Below, piece after piece: positions 23,576 through 35,831 of a stretch of 64,000 bases of DNA. The stretch lies in assembly GCA_965153455.1 (NCBI GenBank), contig OZ234500.1:558001-622000 (forward strand), written 5' to 3'. Each line of letters starts with the position of its first letter. The first letter of the stretch is position 1. The notes under the pieces were generated by a model. The model was not told where the DNA came from, did no database searches, and saw only the letters and a list, made by a program, of their open reading frames with translations. The translations under genes were made by a program, and so were the position numbers. Origin of the DNA: Sphagnum compactum. Its lineage: Eukaryota > Bryophyta > Sphagnopsida > Sphagnales.

Positions 23576-26500
23576 TTGTTATCCCCTACTCCTTTACACC
23601 ATTGATGATGATAGCAATGGTAGTAAAGCTCTAATTCTGAATAGAACTTTTGAATTTTCTAATGGAATCCATGTGGAAAAACATGGGAATTAATTCAAAT
23701 TGGAATGTAGGAATTGATGACACAATGGTTGTTGATGCAATTGTAATGACAACATGCATGTCACCTTTCATGAAACCCCTTTTGAACTTTGATTGCCAAA
23801 TGTTTCCACCTTTACAAACATGCCTTTCTACAAATGTTATTCATGCATATTTATATGAGGCAATTTCACCCTCAAAATGATTATGTTCAAAGTTGCCTTG
23901 TCCAACAAATCATAATGCAAATATGCATAGCTTCAATCTTCCATGATCCTATTTGCAATTTGATCAAAGGTGCCATACCTATTAAACACCTTTGCATCAA
24001 ATGTAACATCTTTAATTTTAAAATCCAAATCATCCTCCACAACAACGTAACCATTGTGCAAAAGAATAAAATAAAAAATTTACCAAAATGAATTTGACAA
24101 TAAACAAATGAAGTAGCACTTGCCAAAATTAACAATTGCAAGAGCACACATTTGAAAAAACATGCACTTTCATAAAACACACACTTGCAAAGGAAGCAAA
24201 AAAACAGTCAATAAATGGTGAAAGTTTAAACCAAGCGCATTGTTCTTGTTGTGAAACAAAAAAGACAACAAACATACAATACTATTTATATGGGACAAAA
24301 GACCTAACTTAAACCCTAAACCTAACTCAAAACCTAACCTTAAACCTTTTCCTACTCTACATATTAATTTTAAGTAATTTTGACACACAAAAAAGTGGTA
24401 GATTTCAATTTAACAAAAAATCTACCACAAAAAATATTGAAATCTACCACAAAAAAGTCAAAATTGATTATTTCCCCCTTTTTTGGAACTAGATGTATTA
24501 AATGTTCGATTTTAAACAAGATATTGTTTTTTTTTGGTCAAATTTTCAAAACAAAATTTTTTTGTTGAAAATTTTCCATGCCCCAAAAAATGGTATTAAT
24601 TTTTATTATAAAATATCTTGAGAAAAAAATTCATTAAATCACCATACTATGAAAGAAAAGAGGAAAAAAAAGGAATATACACACCCCCTTTCTCCAACCA
24701 CCCCATCCCACACCACCAAAGAAATAATTCCTTAAAAAACAAAAAGAACCCCACCTTCTTACCTTGAGAAACAAACAAACTTCTCCCTCCCATGCCACCC
24801 AAAAAACAACCCCTTAGGTTAATCCCCATCCCAAAAACAAATCACTTCTCCCAATCCCACCCAAAAAACATCCTTTTGGAAAGTGGTGGAATTACCTCGT
24901 CCTCCCATCTTCACCCAAAAAAAACCCTTTTGGAAAAAAAAAGAAAAATTCCTAACCCCTCGTCCCCTTTTCTTAAAGTTCCATTTACAACTTGTAATTC
25001 TTTCAATCTAATTGAAGTATCCACTCTTTATACCCATTGAAATCCCATAGTAAAAAAAAACCCATGAAAGAGGGGGAAAAAAAAAACTTAAACCCCTTTT
25101 GCTCTCCCTAAATTTTCACCTATAAACCCCACTATACCCCCACTCAACTTCATAAACTAATTGTGTTTGCCCCATACATGTTTGGTAAAACCTAAGATCA
25201 TACATGCATGTCTACTATCTCAGGGAAATAATGAAAATTTTACAACATAAAAAGCCAAAAAAATACAGATAAATTATCAATTGAAAATTAATTTCATTAT
25301 GATTTTTTTATTAAATCTTCATCAAAGCCTTATTGAAGTTTTAAAAATAACATCAAATTAATTAAAACATTTATATTTCAAAAATGAATTTTATATTTAT
25401 TTTGATATTGACATGTTTTATTTTAATCAATTCTTGCATAATCTTTCAAATTTCATTTTAATAAAATTTAAAGGAATTGAAACTAATTATTTTTATGTTT
25501 ATCAAACAAATTTCATTTAAAAAATTAATCATATGAATTATTTTTCACATTTCATAGTGATATGAAACCTTGTGATACAAAAAAACAAGTGACAACCCAA
25601 AAAAATAAAATGATATAGATACATGATTAAATCAATTCCCCAACATTCACATTTTGAGAAGAAACCCAATAAGTCGATGGGTAGACTTCAAAACAACCCA
25701 TCAATTTGATGGGTGCACCCAAAATCTACACATGTGCGTCCAATAGTTGGGGTCAATAAAAAACTTACATGCAGACCTACAACTTTATCCATTTAGCCAA
25801 CTTTTGATTTTCCAACCCTTATACCCATTCAAAAGGTGTTCCCATAATGCCTTTGTAGGATGGTGCCAACAAATGAGTCATTTAATGTTGTGTAAAGTTT
25901 TCAATCAATATTGATATGAAATAAATGATTCACCAAACATGTAGTTTGAGTGTAATGTTATGATTTGCACTCATGAAAATCTACGAAGGATTGTATATGC
26001 AAAAGCTATGTATTAATTTCTTGCCTTGAATGATCAAAACCTTAGGTAATTCCTTTGTGCATTTAAATTGTTAACAAATTGATCTTTTTTGTGCATGATG
26101 ACTTAGGATTTATTGAACAAGTACATTTTGTTATATAAGTTCAAATTGAAAAAATGTAAGGGATATTTAATTGTGAGATGATGGCAATGATGTGTTATTG
26201 TTAAAAAGAGTTCATGTGTGACTAAGTTTGAATTAGTCTTGCAATAACCATGAATTACATATGGGTTGATTTGAAAAGGGAAAACATGTTTTGTGAACAT
26301 GATTAGGGTATAAGGGGTGCCAAGACTCTAGCAAGCCCAATAGTCAAATGGTAAAATCAATCTCTTTTGACCTTATTTATTTCAACAATTTCCTTCAAAC
26401 ATTTATGTGTAAATGGGAAGATAACACAATGATTTTAGCAACACCATTTGATGGTTTTAACATAAATGATGAACATGTATGGATATGCATAAGTTCCATT

Positions 26501-27149
26501 TCAATTAATATTAAATGGTTAGTAGTCATTACAAAATGAAAGAATAAATATGCATTAGTTGCATAATAAACAAAAATGCAGGAGACGATGTAAGTGCATG
26601 GGAAACAAGAGGACAAGAAAAAAACATGTCATGCAACATTGATTCAAGAATGACTATTTAGATACATGTTTTAGGAAGAATCTGTGGTTATCGAAAAGAA
26701 AATAGTAGAAACCTAGAAAAAACCAAAAAGGACCAAAGAAAGAGGTGTAACATGTTTTGGATAGTACGAAAGGAACATCAAGGGGATGTCCATGAACCAT
26801 GGAGAAAAGGACAAACGGATTTGAGATTTGGAAAGGATTGAAGTAGAAAGAAAATTAAGGAAGATATTAAACCCCAAAAATTTATGAAGGGGAGTACAAG
26901 ACCTTTTAAAGTTACAATCCCAAGAGTGGTTACACACTATGTTCCTTTTAAACCACAAAAGGAAAAATGGTTCATTATAGGAGTTACCACAAAGAGATGA
27001 AATGGATGAAATGGATGACATATATGATTTTTATACATAGATGGAGGTGCAAGATGATGAGGTACAAATATAAACACATATAAATCAACAACAACAATAG
27101 CCTTAGGTACCATAGGTGGTTTCACAAAACCACCATTCAATGTTCATAA
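23576..27149. other. Spacer, no supported gene
   Basis: AT-rich with low-complexity C/A-rich stretches at 24660-25140. Short open frames (for example 23650-23880 and 23887-24180) overlap on opposite strands and match nothing I recognise. A foldback at 24376-24465 is listed separately. From about 26600 protein-like fragments begin that may belong to the coiled-coil pseudogene that follows. Confidence 0.5.
24376..24465. repeat. Foldback with 15-bp perfect arms
   Basis: GTGGTAGATTTCAAT at 24395-24409 has its exact reverse complement at 24436-24450. The outer segments AATTTTGAC (24376-24384) and GTCAAAATT (24457-24465) are also complementary. A third partial arm, ATCTACCAC, lies between. Likely a small snap-back relic. 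Confidence 0.8.
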
Positions 27150-28180
27150 AATGGCTACAATTATGGTATCATCAAGTAGACCAAAGTTGACTGAAGGAAA
27201 AGGTTTAGAGGTTGGCCAAGAGTTGTAGATGTGGGATAGGGTGCATATATCATTAGGAAATGGATCTAAGGAAGAGACACCAAAAAACCTCACACCCAAA
27301 TTTATAGAAGATATGATAGCTGATGTCCTTGAAAGTAATAAAAATGTAAAAATGTTTTAAGCCATGGCCATTGTTAACCTAAAGATGGGTAATTTGGGTT
27401 TAGGAGTGCAATCATTAAAAACATATTAACCATAGTGGAAGGAGAGAAACAAGAATTGCGTCAATAGATCCAGAAGGAGTAGGAGGGCCATGAGGAATAA
27501 AAGAAGCAAATAAGTGGCTGGAAGAAATAGAATACAAAAATGGAAGAGAAGGTGAATGTCAAAATGTTAGAGTTGACCATTGAAAATAAGGAGATGAAGA
27601 TGAAGTTGGTGGAGTTAATGGCTCAAGAGAAAGAATGGCAAGAGTTGAAGAAGAATGAAGAGGTATGGAATGAAATAAAACAACAATATCAAAAAACATT
27701 GATGGAGTATAAATATAAAAAAGAGGTTTTGGAAAGAGAGATAGAACTTTAACTATAGAAGTAGGAAACAAAGACAAATACAATCAACAAGATGTCTATG
27801 TGCATAAGAAGAAAAGGAAAGGCAATCTTGGAGGTGATGATAGTACAGAAGGAGATGTGAAAAACCAAGACAAAGTTAGATGACTTATTGGAAAGGTATA
27901 AAGATTTGGATCATGTGTGTGTCAATTATAGATTGGAGGAGTATGATGATTTGGTGTAGTATTATTCAACAACTCAAAAAAGAAATGCAAAAGAATTTGG
28001 CTACACACATGACGAATGAGGATGGGTATAGAAGGCATTTGTCTACTTTTAAGAAAGCCTTTCAAAATTTTATGTATAGAAGTCCAAATAATTCAAAGCC
28101 TTTTAATCCAACAAAAGAGGTAAGGGAGGCTAAGTCCAATGGAGCAACACAAGAAAAACAAGAAGAAGAACCATAGAATC
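27150..28180 (+). pseudogene. Unassigned coiled-coil protein pseudogene
   Basis: A run of plus-strand fragments with few frame changes reads as one hydrophilic protein: GNGSKEETPKNLTPKFIEDM, then AIVNLKMGNLGLGVQSLKT. After frameshifts a Lys/Glu-rich heptad region follows (27540-27752) with MLELTIENKEMKMKLVELMA and WNEIKQQYQKTLMEYKYKKE. Near 27855 it continues TKTKLDDLLERYKDLDHVCV and NYRLEEYDDLV. The heptads predict a coiled coil of about 70 residues. No family recognised. Setting and decay suggest a transposon-encoded gag-like or accessory protein, but this is inference. Confidence 0.4.
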
Positions 28181-30640
28181 TCAAAGGAGGAGGACATGAT
28201 CATTCAAATGAAAAAGCTAAGGAGTAGGAACAAAAAATTCTTACAAAATGGACCAAGCTAGGAGGTAATGACACTAACGTGTAAATGGAACTAATTGGAA
28301 GAATAAAACAAGTGGTGGAGCACATTTCTGAATGGGTAGAAAGAGGTAAAATAAAACCACTACATGAGGTTCCAGTTCCTCAAATGAATGCAACAGCTAA
28401 TGTTAAACATGAACACAAATGGAGGTGCAGATAGAAAAATTAACATTTCAAAATGAACAAAGCAAAACCATATATGGCTAACATAATGAGTTGAAAAATA
28501 TAGGTTTTTTTCATTTACTATAGTAAGGATTTTGAAGACGGAATCTAGAGTGGAAGGAGGGTAATGTTACGTGAATATACCAAGTGAATGGCAAAGATTC
28601 AATAAAACATAATTAGAACATTTATCTAATTTTGAATTTCAAAATATTTTTGGAGGGAAAGGAATTGGGATTTATATTTAAATTGTAATGAGGTGAGGAT
28701 GATTATTGTTACACACACACACACACACATATAGAGTTGCTTGAAGATAGAATAATGACATAGTATGTAGGTTAAAGTTTTGTTGGGCTATGAATCACAA
28801 ACTTTCCTATTTTCATTTTCAATTTTTACACTTTATACTACAACTGTTTGATATGTTCAATTTTGAATAAAGAGAGTAATATTGATGATGAAATAATGAG
28901 TATATTCTAAGACTATTGTGTTTTCTAAACTGAAATAATTAAAATTTGATTAGAAATTCTAATTATCAAGAATAATTCAAACTCTAGGAAATAATACAAC
29001 AATACAGTGATGATAAAATTGTGTGAATGTAATCTAATTTGAATGGTTTAAAAGAATAGATGTATGTGATTTAAGTATTATTGTGTGTATAATTTGTATT
29101 GTTTATCAGTAGGTAGAAAGCAACTCTGAATAGAATATGCGTCTACCAATAGAACTTCTCCTGAAGATAGAACTTCTTGTGAAAACATACCTTTGCACAC
29201 AAACAAAATGAAAGAAGATGCAAAATGAAAACAATGAAGCTTGAAGTTGCGTGATGTGTTGTACAAATGATGAAAATGTCTAACCTTCACCACTTTTCAT
29301 CAAAATCTATTTTAGGGTCTAATTAGATCTAAACTAAATGGTAGGTTAAATCATTGTTAGGTTACTAGACCTAAAGTGGTTGTTAGTTTGACATTAGGTT
29401 TAGTGTGTTTATAGCTACAATCTTAGGTTAACATGTCTAAATGTTGTTAAGAGTAAGTAACCTAAACCCTAACATTAACAAATTGTTGAGCCTAACCGCA
29501 GAGAGACAAGAATCTCACATTCGCATCTTATTGGTTGTAAGCCAAGCGTATTGCAGAAATTTAGTCAGAAAATGAAAATTTAGCAGAGAAGCTTGTTGCT
29601 ATGAGTGCCACAGAAGAAATCTCAGAGCCAAAGAACGAAGGAAAGAGCATGGTGCAAGTGCTGGGGGGATCCTAAATCTGAAGTATCTAGTAAAGTTTTC
29701 CTTAAAGTCATTCTGTTTTCACCCTGTCTTTGGGCCTCTTTTCGCCTCCTATCCCTACTTCGAGTGAGGTATGCAAAGTAAAGAAGTTTTATGAAATCTG
29801 GGTATGAAATGCTGAAACTCAGCATTTAATGCACAAGGTTCAAGGTAATTATAGTAGTCTTACATGTAGGAGCAATGAAAATATATGTCGCAGCAGTGGA
29901 GGCGCTCAGGAAAAAGGAAAGACAGGGTCAAAACATGATGAAACTCAGTTTGGCACAAAAAGTGGTGCATTTCTGAGTTTGACCCCCCTTGAAGGCTAGC
30001 GAACTGTTTTGTAGCTTGTTTTTGAATCTCACCCGGTTTTGGACCAAACTCAGGGTTCTGGTGCCGTGTTTTGCTGACTTTACGGCAAACTCTATATGTA
30101 AAAATAGTTAGGAGTGAGTTCTGACACTGCACTCTTGCCATCTGCTCTCATCACTACACCCTTCCAATAGTTCCGCACCAAGCTTGGTTATAGTCTTACT
30201 AACATACTCATAACAGCACACACCTGCTAATTGTCATAATGCCTGGCACCCTTCTTCTACTCCTTCAGTTCTCTCCTTATAGCCCTCCTATGTCAGCCTT
30301 CTTTGTGGCAAGAATCTGTGTTTTCTATGCCCGGTGAAAAATCCAAGCTTTACATTCAAGGCTTCTTCAAACATGAGCTTTTTTTGTATTCCCTTTAAAT
30401 TTTTTCTACAACCACCATCTCAGAAACTCATGTCTGGGTTTGGTGGTGAAGTGCATGAATTTTTCCAGAAACTCCGGCACCAAACATATTATTTCCCCTG
30501 TGTATAAGTGCACAGCTCAAATCATGGCATTGTTTTTGCCTTTCAAGATTTTATGGCACGGAAGCTTTATGGAGTTACTGCGCTTAAGAGTACATTTGTG
30601 CTTCTGTCCCCACTAGCCTTTTTGTTTTTGTGTGAAATTT
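28181..30640. other. Spacer left of the copia element
   Basis: No gene seen. It contains an (AC)n microsatellite at 28711-28729. The stretch 29470-30640 is less AT-rich and could be single-copy DNA, but no coding pattern is visible. The end at about 30640 is an abrupt junction with copia coding sequence and, in the inversion model, one inversion breakpoint. Confidence 0.5.
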
Positions 30641-30649
30641 TGCACTTTA

Positions 30650-32946
30650 GGGCTGAAGCGGTAGCAACTGCAGTCTACATCATGAATCGAACACCCACAG
30701 CGGCAGTTCATGGCATGACACCTGAAGAAAAATTAACAGGCAAGAAACCCGATGTTTCACACCTCAGAGTGTTTGGTTGCATTGCATACGTGCATGTTCC
30801 TGATGAGAAGAGATCAAAACTAGACCCAAAAGCTGAGAAATGTATCTTCATTGGATACTCCTCAGAACAAAAGGGATATAGATGTTTTAGCCCTTCCACT
30901 CGGAAGTTGCAAGTGAGTAGAGATGTTGTGTTTGATGAGATGGCTAGTTGGTACTACCCATTGAAGGTAGCAGAAGATGAAGAAGTTAGAAATGGTGATG
31001 TTTCATCAAATGTGGAACAAGAATCACAATTAATTAGTGGACCACAAGAGTCTTCAATTAGTGGGTCCAATAGCACTCCATGGAAAGGAAGATTGAGATC
31101 TTCAAACATGGTACATGGTAGTTCACAAACATCATTTAGAAATTTTCATGTAGATGGTGAATCAAGTGAGTCAGAGAAGAGTGAGGGTGAAGAATCAAGA
31201 ATCACCTCAATTACTACTCCTGGAGCTCGGATGATCAAGAAAGCTTTGAAAACACCTGACAACAACATTGGAGTACGAAGATCCACACTAGTCAAGTACC
31301 CTGTACAAAGACTCATATATGATGGTTTTGTAGCTCATCATTACGCATACATGGTGAGAGTTATACAAGAGGTTGAACCCACTTGTTTTGAACAAGCGGT
31401 TGGAAATCCTAAGTGGGACAATGCCATGGATGAAGAGATGGCGGCTTTGGATGCGAATGCTACTTGGGAATTGGTAGCTTTACCAAAAGACAAGAAAGCA
31501 ATTGGGTGCAAATGGGTGTACAAAGTCAAACACAATGCAGATGGATCTGTGAGCAGATACAAAGCAAGATTGGTTGCCAAAGGTTATGCCCAAACGTATG
31601 GCATAGTCTATGAGGAGACCTATAGTCCAGTTGCCAAAATGACAACTGTAAGAGCAATCATTGCTATGACAGCAGCAAAAGGATGGTCTTTACATCAAAT
31701 GGATGTAAAGAATGATTTTCTTCATGGAGATTTACAGGAAGAAGTGTACATGGAACAACCACTAGGTTATGTGGACCAAACACATCCTAATTTGGTTTGT
31801 AAGTTGAAGAAAGCTTTGTATGGCTTGAAGCAAGCACCTAGAGCTTGGTCAGACAAGATAGGTCAGTATCTTGTCACAAGTGGATTTCAAACATCCAATG
31901 CAGATTTTTCACTATATGTGAAAAAGACAGATCATGGGATTGTAGTCATAGTCATCTATGTTGATGACTTGATTATCACAGGAGATAGTGATGCAGACAT
32001 CTCTGATTTGAAGAAGCTTTTGAAGCAAAAGTTTGAAATGAAGGATTTGGGAGAGTTGCGTTACTTCCTCGGCATTGAGGTAATCCAATCCCCTAAAGGG
32101 ATATGGTTATTACAAAGGTAATATGCCTTGAACAAATTGTCCGAATATGGGATGATGGGTTGTAAACCCATTTCAATTCCATTGGAGCAAAATGTGAAGT
32201 TGAGTGCAGATGAAGGAGACCTCGTGGAGGATACCACTATGTACAGACGCATAGTGGGGAGTTTGATTTACATGACCATCACAAGGCGAGATTTGAGTTA
32301 TGCAGTTGGAGTGGTAAGTCAATTCATGCAAACACCACGAAAGCCACATTTGGATGCAGTGAGGCGCATATTGAGGTACATAAAACATACTTTACATTGT
32401 GGAATTTTCTATGAAGCCAAGAGCGAGTTACAAGTACATGGATACATGGATGCTGATTGGGCTGGCAATGTTTCAGATAGAAGATCAACTAGTGGTTTCA
32501 TGTTTTCTTTTGGGAGTGGTGCTGTTAGTTGGAGCAGTAAGAAACAACCAACAGTTGCATTATCAAGCACGGAGGCAGAATACAGAGGTGCAGCAATTGC
32601 TGCGTGTGAAGTAGTTTGGTTACAAAAACTACTTTCAGATTTGGGACAGTCAGTGGATGCTCCTGTTGTCATCTATTGTGATAACATTAGTAGCATACTA
32701 CTTGCTAACAACCCGGTTTATCATGCTAGGACAAAGCACATTGAGGTGCACTACCACTTTATTAGAGAAAAAGTTCTAGCAAAAGAAATTGACCTTATTC
32801 ATGTCAGTACCGAAGATCAAGTTGCTGACATTTTCACAAAGGCTTTAGGTACAAACAAGCTAAAGAAGTTTCGAAAAATGCTTGGTGTACTAGAAGTGGA
32901 TTTGAGCTTGAGGGGGAGTGTTGAGAATTCAAGCTCAACTAGTTAG
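30650..32946 (+). pseudogene. Copia pol: integrase end, reverse transcriptase, RNase H
   Basis: Recognisable pol begins at AEAVATAVYIMNRTP; the codons before 30650 are not copia. Then follow HLRVFGCIAYVHVP and FIGYSSEQKGYRCFSP of the integrase C-terminal part. RT has ETYSPVAKMTTVRAII, HQMDVKNDFLHGDLQEEVYM, KALYGLKQAPRAW and the catalytic YVDD (31957-31968). The frame is broken once by TAA at 32119-32121, where relatives have Gln after LLQR. RNase H follows in the same frame with DADWAGNVSDRRSTSGF, LSSTEAEYRGAA, IYCDNISSILL and HIEVHYHFIREK. The stop lies about 28 bases inside the LTR. Apart from that stop and the lost 5' part, the coding sequence is well preserved. Confidence 0.92.
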
Positions 32947-33231
32947 GTTTCTTTAGTTACTAGAGTAAGAAAGTAACTAGGTTACTTTCACAAGGTTGAA
33001 CTACTTTCTTTACTTATTTTAGTTTGGTTATTTGTGGTGTGGTTTTGTAGTTAAATACCTTGGTGTTGATAGTTTGGCTCTTTTTTTTTCATTACACAAG
33101 TTTGTGTATTTCTTGTGACAAGAACCTTGAGGAGTTCTTGATGTTGTGTTTTGTGTTGTGAGCATTGTGTTATAGTTTCTTTTCAATAAAATTTTATGTT
33201 TGCACTTGAGTAGATCTCCTATTTATTAACA
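32919..33231 (+). repeat. Copia 3' LTR (313 bp)
   Basis: Starts TGTTGAGAATTC and ends TTATTAACA. It has an AATAAA poly(A) signal about 45 bases before its end. It matches the inverted LTR at 36980-37292 over its full length with about nine differences (near 3%), mostly transitions. The polypurine tract GAGGGGGAG lies directly before it. Confidence 0.95.
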
Positions 33232-33236
33232 AAGAC

Positions 33237-34000
33237 ATGTTTGCAAAGTTTGGATTATCACCCCAAATTTGTAAAAGGTCCTTCAAAACATTCCCCAAAA
33301 CCGTTCACTCCTAGCCATGAAAATATTCATAAAAGCTCAAACTACAAGAATTTGAAATAAATATGGAATAATATAACATATATGTTTTGAAAGACAAATA
33401 CAACATCCAAAATGGATAACGATTCTTGATCAAAGATCCATGGACATTCAACTTTGGTATTGAGCAACAAAAAGCCCATGACCATGAACCCCAATTGGAA
33501 GAATATAACAGAAGAATTTTAAATTTTTTGTAGTATCTTTTTCACCCGTTGTCATTTAATGTAAACCCCTCTGGGGATGCCTACATATGACGGAATGTTA
33601 GAAATTTGAAAAGGAAAACACTGGTCTAGACTCTAATGCTAAACTTATGATAGAAGTGTAATATGCAAATCTCGTGCAAATAGACATGGAGAAATAAAAG
33701 GGATTCACCAACTGCAAAAAGAAAGAGCTGGGACCTAGTGGGGAGCAATGGTTTTTTTTTTTTTCAATTTTGTAACATATTTTCCCCTTGATGATCATTA
33801 TAAGTTGATTTAGTCAAATTTGGCTTTTAACAGAATATGAAAGGAAAAAAAATTATCGTTATGTATTTTTGGCTACCTACTAGAACCACATATGCAATTG
33901 TAATGATTTTAGAAATATTTTGGAACTTTTTTCCCACCAAACTTGATGATTATTTTCAAAGAAATCATTGAATTTGCAACAATTTTTTTCCAAAATTTAG
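33237..34000. other. Non-element DNA between the two copia halves
   Basis: About 760 bp with no retroelement coding. In the inversion model this is the original flank beyond the 3' LTR, carried along in the inverted segment. It holds only short chance frames and a poly-T run near 33750. Confidence 0.6.
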
Positions 34001-34959
34001 CACCTTTCTCCATTGGACCTTAAGCACTTGATGCTCACACCTTTCTCCTTCTCCACCATTGCTTTGAAATTCAAAAAATGTTGAAACATTTCACCTTTGT
34101 GTTTCATGAAGTAGACCCACACCTTCCTTGTGTGGTCATCAATGAAACTCACGTAGTACTTGCATCCTTCAATGGATTCTGTCTTCGTGGTCCACACATC
34201 TTAGTGGATCATTTCCAAAGGTTTGGAACTTACATGAGTTGTTTGAGCTGGGAAAGGATGCCTCGCTTGCTTCCCCAATTGGCATGCTTCACAAACCTCT
34301 GACATCACCTCTTCTGCTCCAAATTTGGGAAGACCTCCAACAAGTTTTTGTTTCTCCATGAGCTTAAGACGTTGGAGATTAACATGGCCAACTCGCTTGT
34401 GCCAAATTCCAATGTCTCTAGCTCTTTTTCCATGTGTGAATAACATGGAATTCACCTCAGGCATGTTCACATCTAAGGTGAACATTCGTCCATTCCTTTC
34501 CCCTTTTGCAATCAATTTGCTTTGGTTCTTCATGTCTTCCACAAAACATCCATTTGGGTTGAATGTCACTTATAAACCTTGTTCCAACATTTGGCCTACG
34601 GAGACCAAATTTTTTGTTATGGTTGGAACATGAAGTACATCTTTCAGGTACTTTGTTTGCCCATCTTCCATGGACAATGGCACCTTGCCAATTTGTGTGA
34701 TGGGATGTGTAGTGTCATCACCAGTTTCCACAAACCCTGGTGTCTTCAAATCTTTTGTGTCTCTAAACCATTCTCCATGGCTAGTCATGTGGTTTGAAGC
34801 TCCAGAGTCCACATACCAGACATTGTTGTCTGATACACCTCCTATCATTGAATTTGCCATGTGCTGCATCACAAACAGTTGCTCATCACCTTGATTGCTT
34901 GTTGATGCATAATTCCCTTGTTGCAGCTTTCCATTTCGTGCATCATGCTCCCTTTGATA
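34001..34959 (-). pseudogene. Copia protease and integrase N-terminal/core remnant
   Basis: The aspartic protease signature is VWYVDSGASNHMT (DSG codons at 34809-34801). It continues NLVSVGQMLEQG, then a TAA where Gln is expected. The integrase zinc-binding part follows with IWHKRVGHVNLQRL and CEACQLGKQARHPF (HHCC type). Another stop splits it from VSFIDDHTRKVWVYFMKHKG, which has the first catalytic Asp. It ends KCLRSNGERC at about 34005: the second catalytic Asp (normally RSDGG) is Asn, and the catalytic Glu region is missing. It would have cut polyprotein and inserted cDNA; now inactive. Confidence 0.88.
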
Positions 34960-35831
34960 ACAGTTCTTTGCCATGTGCCCAGGTTTCCCACAGTAGTAGC
35001 AATTTGAATCGCTATTTGGTTGTTGACCTCGATGACTTCCACCACGACCTCCACGACTTCCTCAACTTCCTCTTCCTCCAAAGTTTCCTCGTCCATCTCC
35101 ATGAGCTTGACCTTCATGTTGATGATGTCCACCATGCGAGCTTCTGTGTCGACCTCGAAATGAACTTTTACCACCTCTAAATCTACCTCTATTGGTATTT
35201 GAGTAGAAAGCACTTTCTTGTGATCCTCCATTGGAAGAAGTACCAACAATTCTCATCTCTTCACTTATAAGTAGTGTTATTAAGTCTTGGAAGTTGGGAA
35301 ATGTTTCCCGAACTGCAATTGAGGTACGGAACTGACTATAGTCTTTTCCAAGTCCATTTAAGGTCACGGCCACTAAATCTTCATCATCTATAGGGGCTCC
35401 TATAGATGCAAGAGCATCTGCAAGGTTTTTCACCTTAGTAGAATAGTCATTGATGTTCATCTTGTTTTTCTGTAGATTATGCAACTCTTGCTTGAGCTGC
35501 ATTTTTCGGGCTTGTGTATTGGTGCTGTACATCTTCACCAATTATCCCAAGCTTGCTTGGGTGATTTTGCATCTTGAATATGCACAATCATGGAATCAGA
35601 CACACTCATAGAAAGCCAATACAAGACTTTCCTTGCTTTTTCATGCTAAGTTTTATTGGCTTGAATTTGTTGTTGTGTGGGGTTTTCTAGGAGAGGAGGT
35701 TCTTTTTCATCACCAGTTATGAATTCCCAGTAGCCTTTCCCCATCAAGAAATTCATAATCCTAAATTTCCACACTTGGAAATTGTTCTTGTGTAGTTTCT
35801 CAATTGCAATTTGAGAAAGACCGTCCGCCAT
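34960..35831 (-). pseudogene. Copia gag with CCHC zinc knuckle, broken
   Basis: Starts at 35831 with MADGLSQIAIEKL and NNFQVWKFRIMNFLMGKGYW, typical of copia gag. A stop (TAG for Trp) follows QANKT, and a single-base deletion near 35540 shifts the frame. The next part (35541-35062) has MQLKQELHNLQ, LNGLGKDYSQFRTS and an Arg/Gly-rich RNA-binding tail. After a TGA the zinc knuckle CYYCGKPGHMAKNC follows (35001-34960). Gag would coat the element RNA in virus-like particles. Three inactivating changes are seen. Confidence 0.9.

Larger units (their letters stand above)
30640..33236 (+). mobile_element. Ty1/copia element, 3' half (integrase end, RT, RNase H, 3' LTR)
   Basis: Integrase C-terminal region, reverse transcriptase and RNase H are followed by a polypurine tract (about 32908-32918), a 313-bp LTR (32919-33231) and the 5-bp flank AAGAC (33232-33236). 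It has no 5' LTR, gag or protease on this strand. Its missing parts are exactly those carried in reverse orientation at 34001-37297, which has the partner LTR and the partner AAGAC. I treat the two as one inserted element broken by a later inversion. Confidence 0.9.

Noticed and set aside
24660-25140. C/A-rich stretch with open frames as a proline/lysine-rich gene
   Set aside because: Low-complexity sequence with homopolymer runs; both strands look equally open.
34794-35180. 128-codon plus-strand open frame
   Set aside because: Antisense shadow of the copia gag/protease region.
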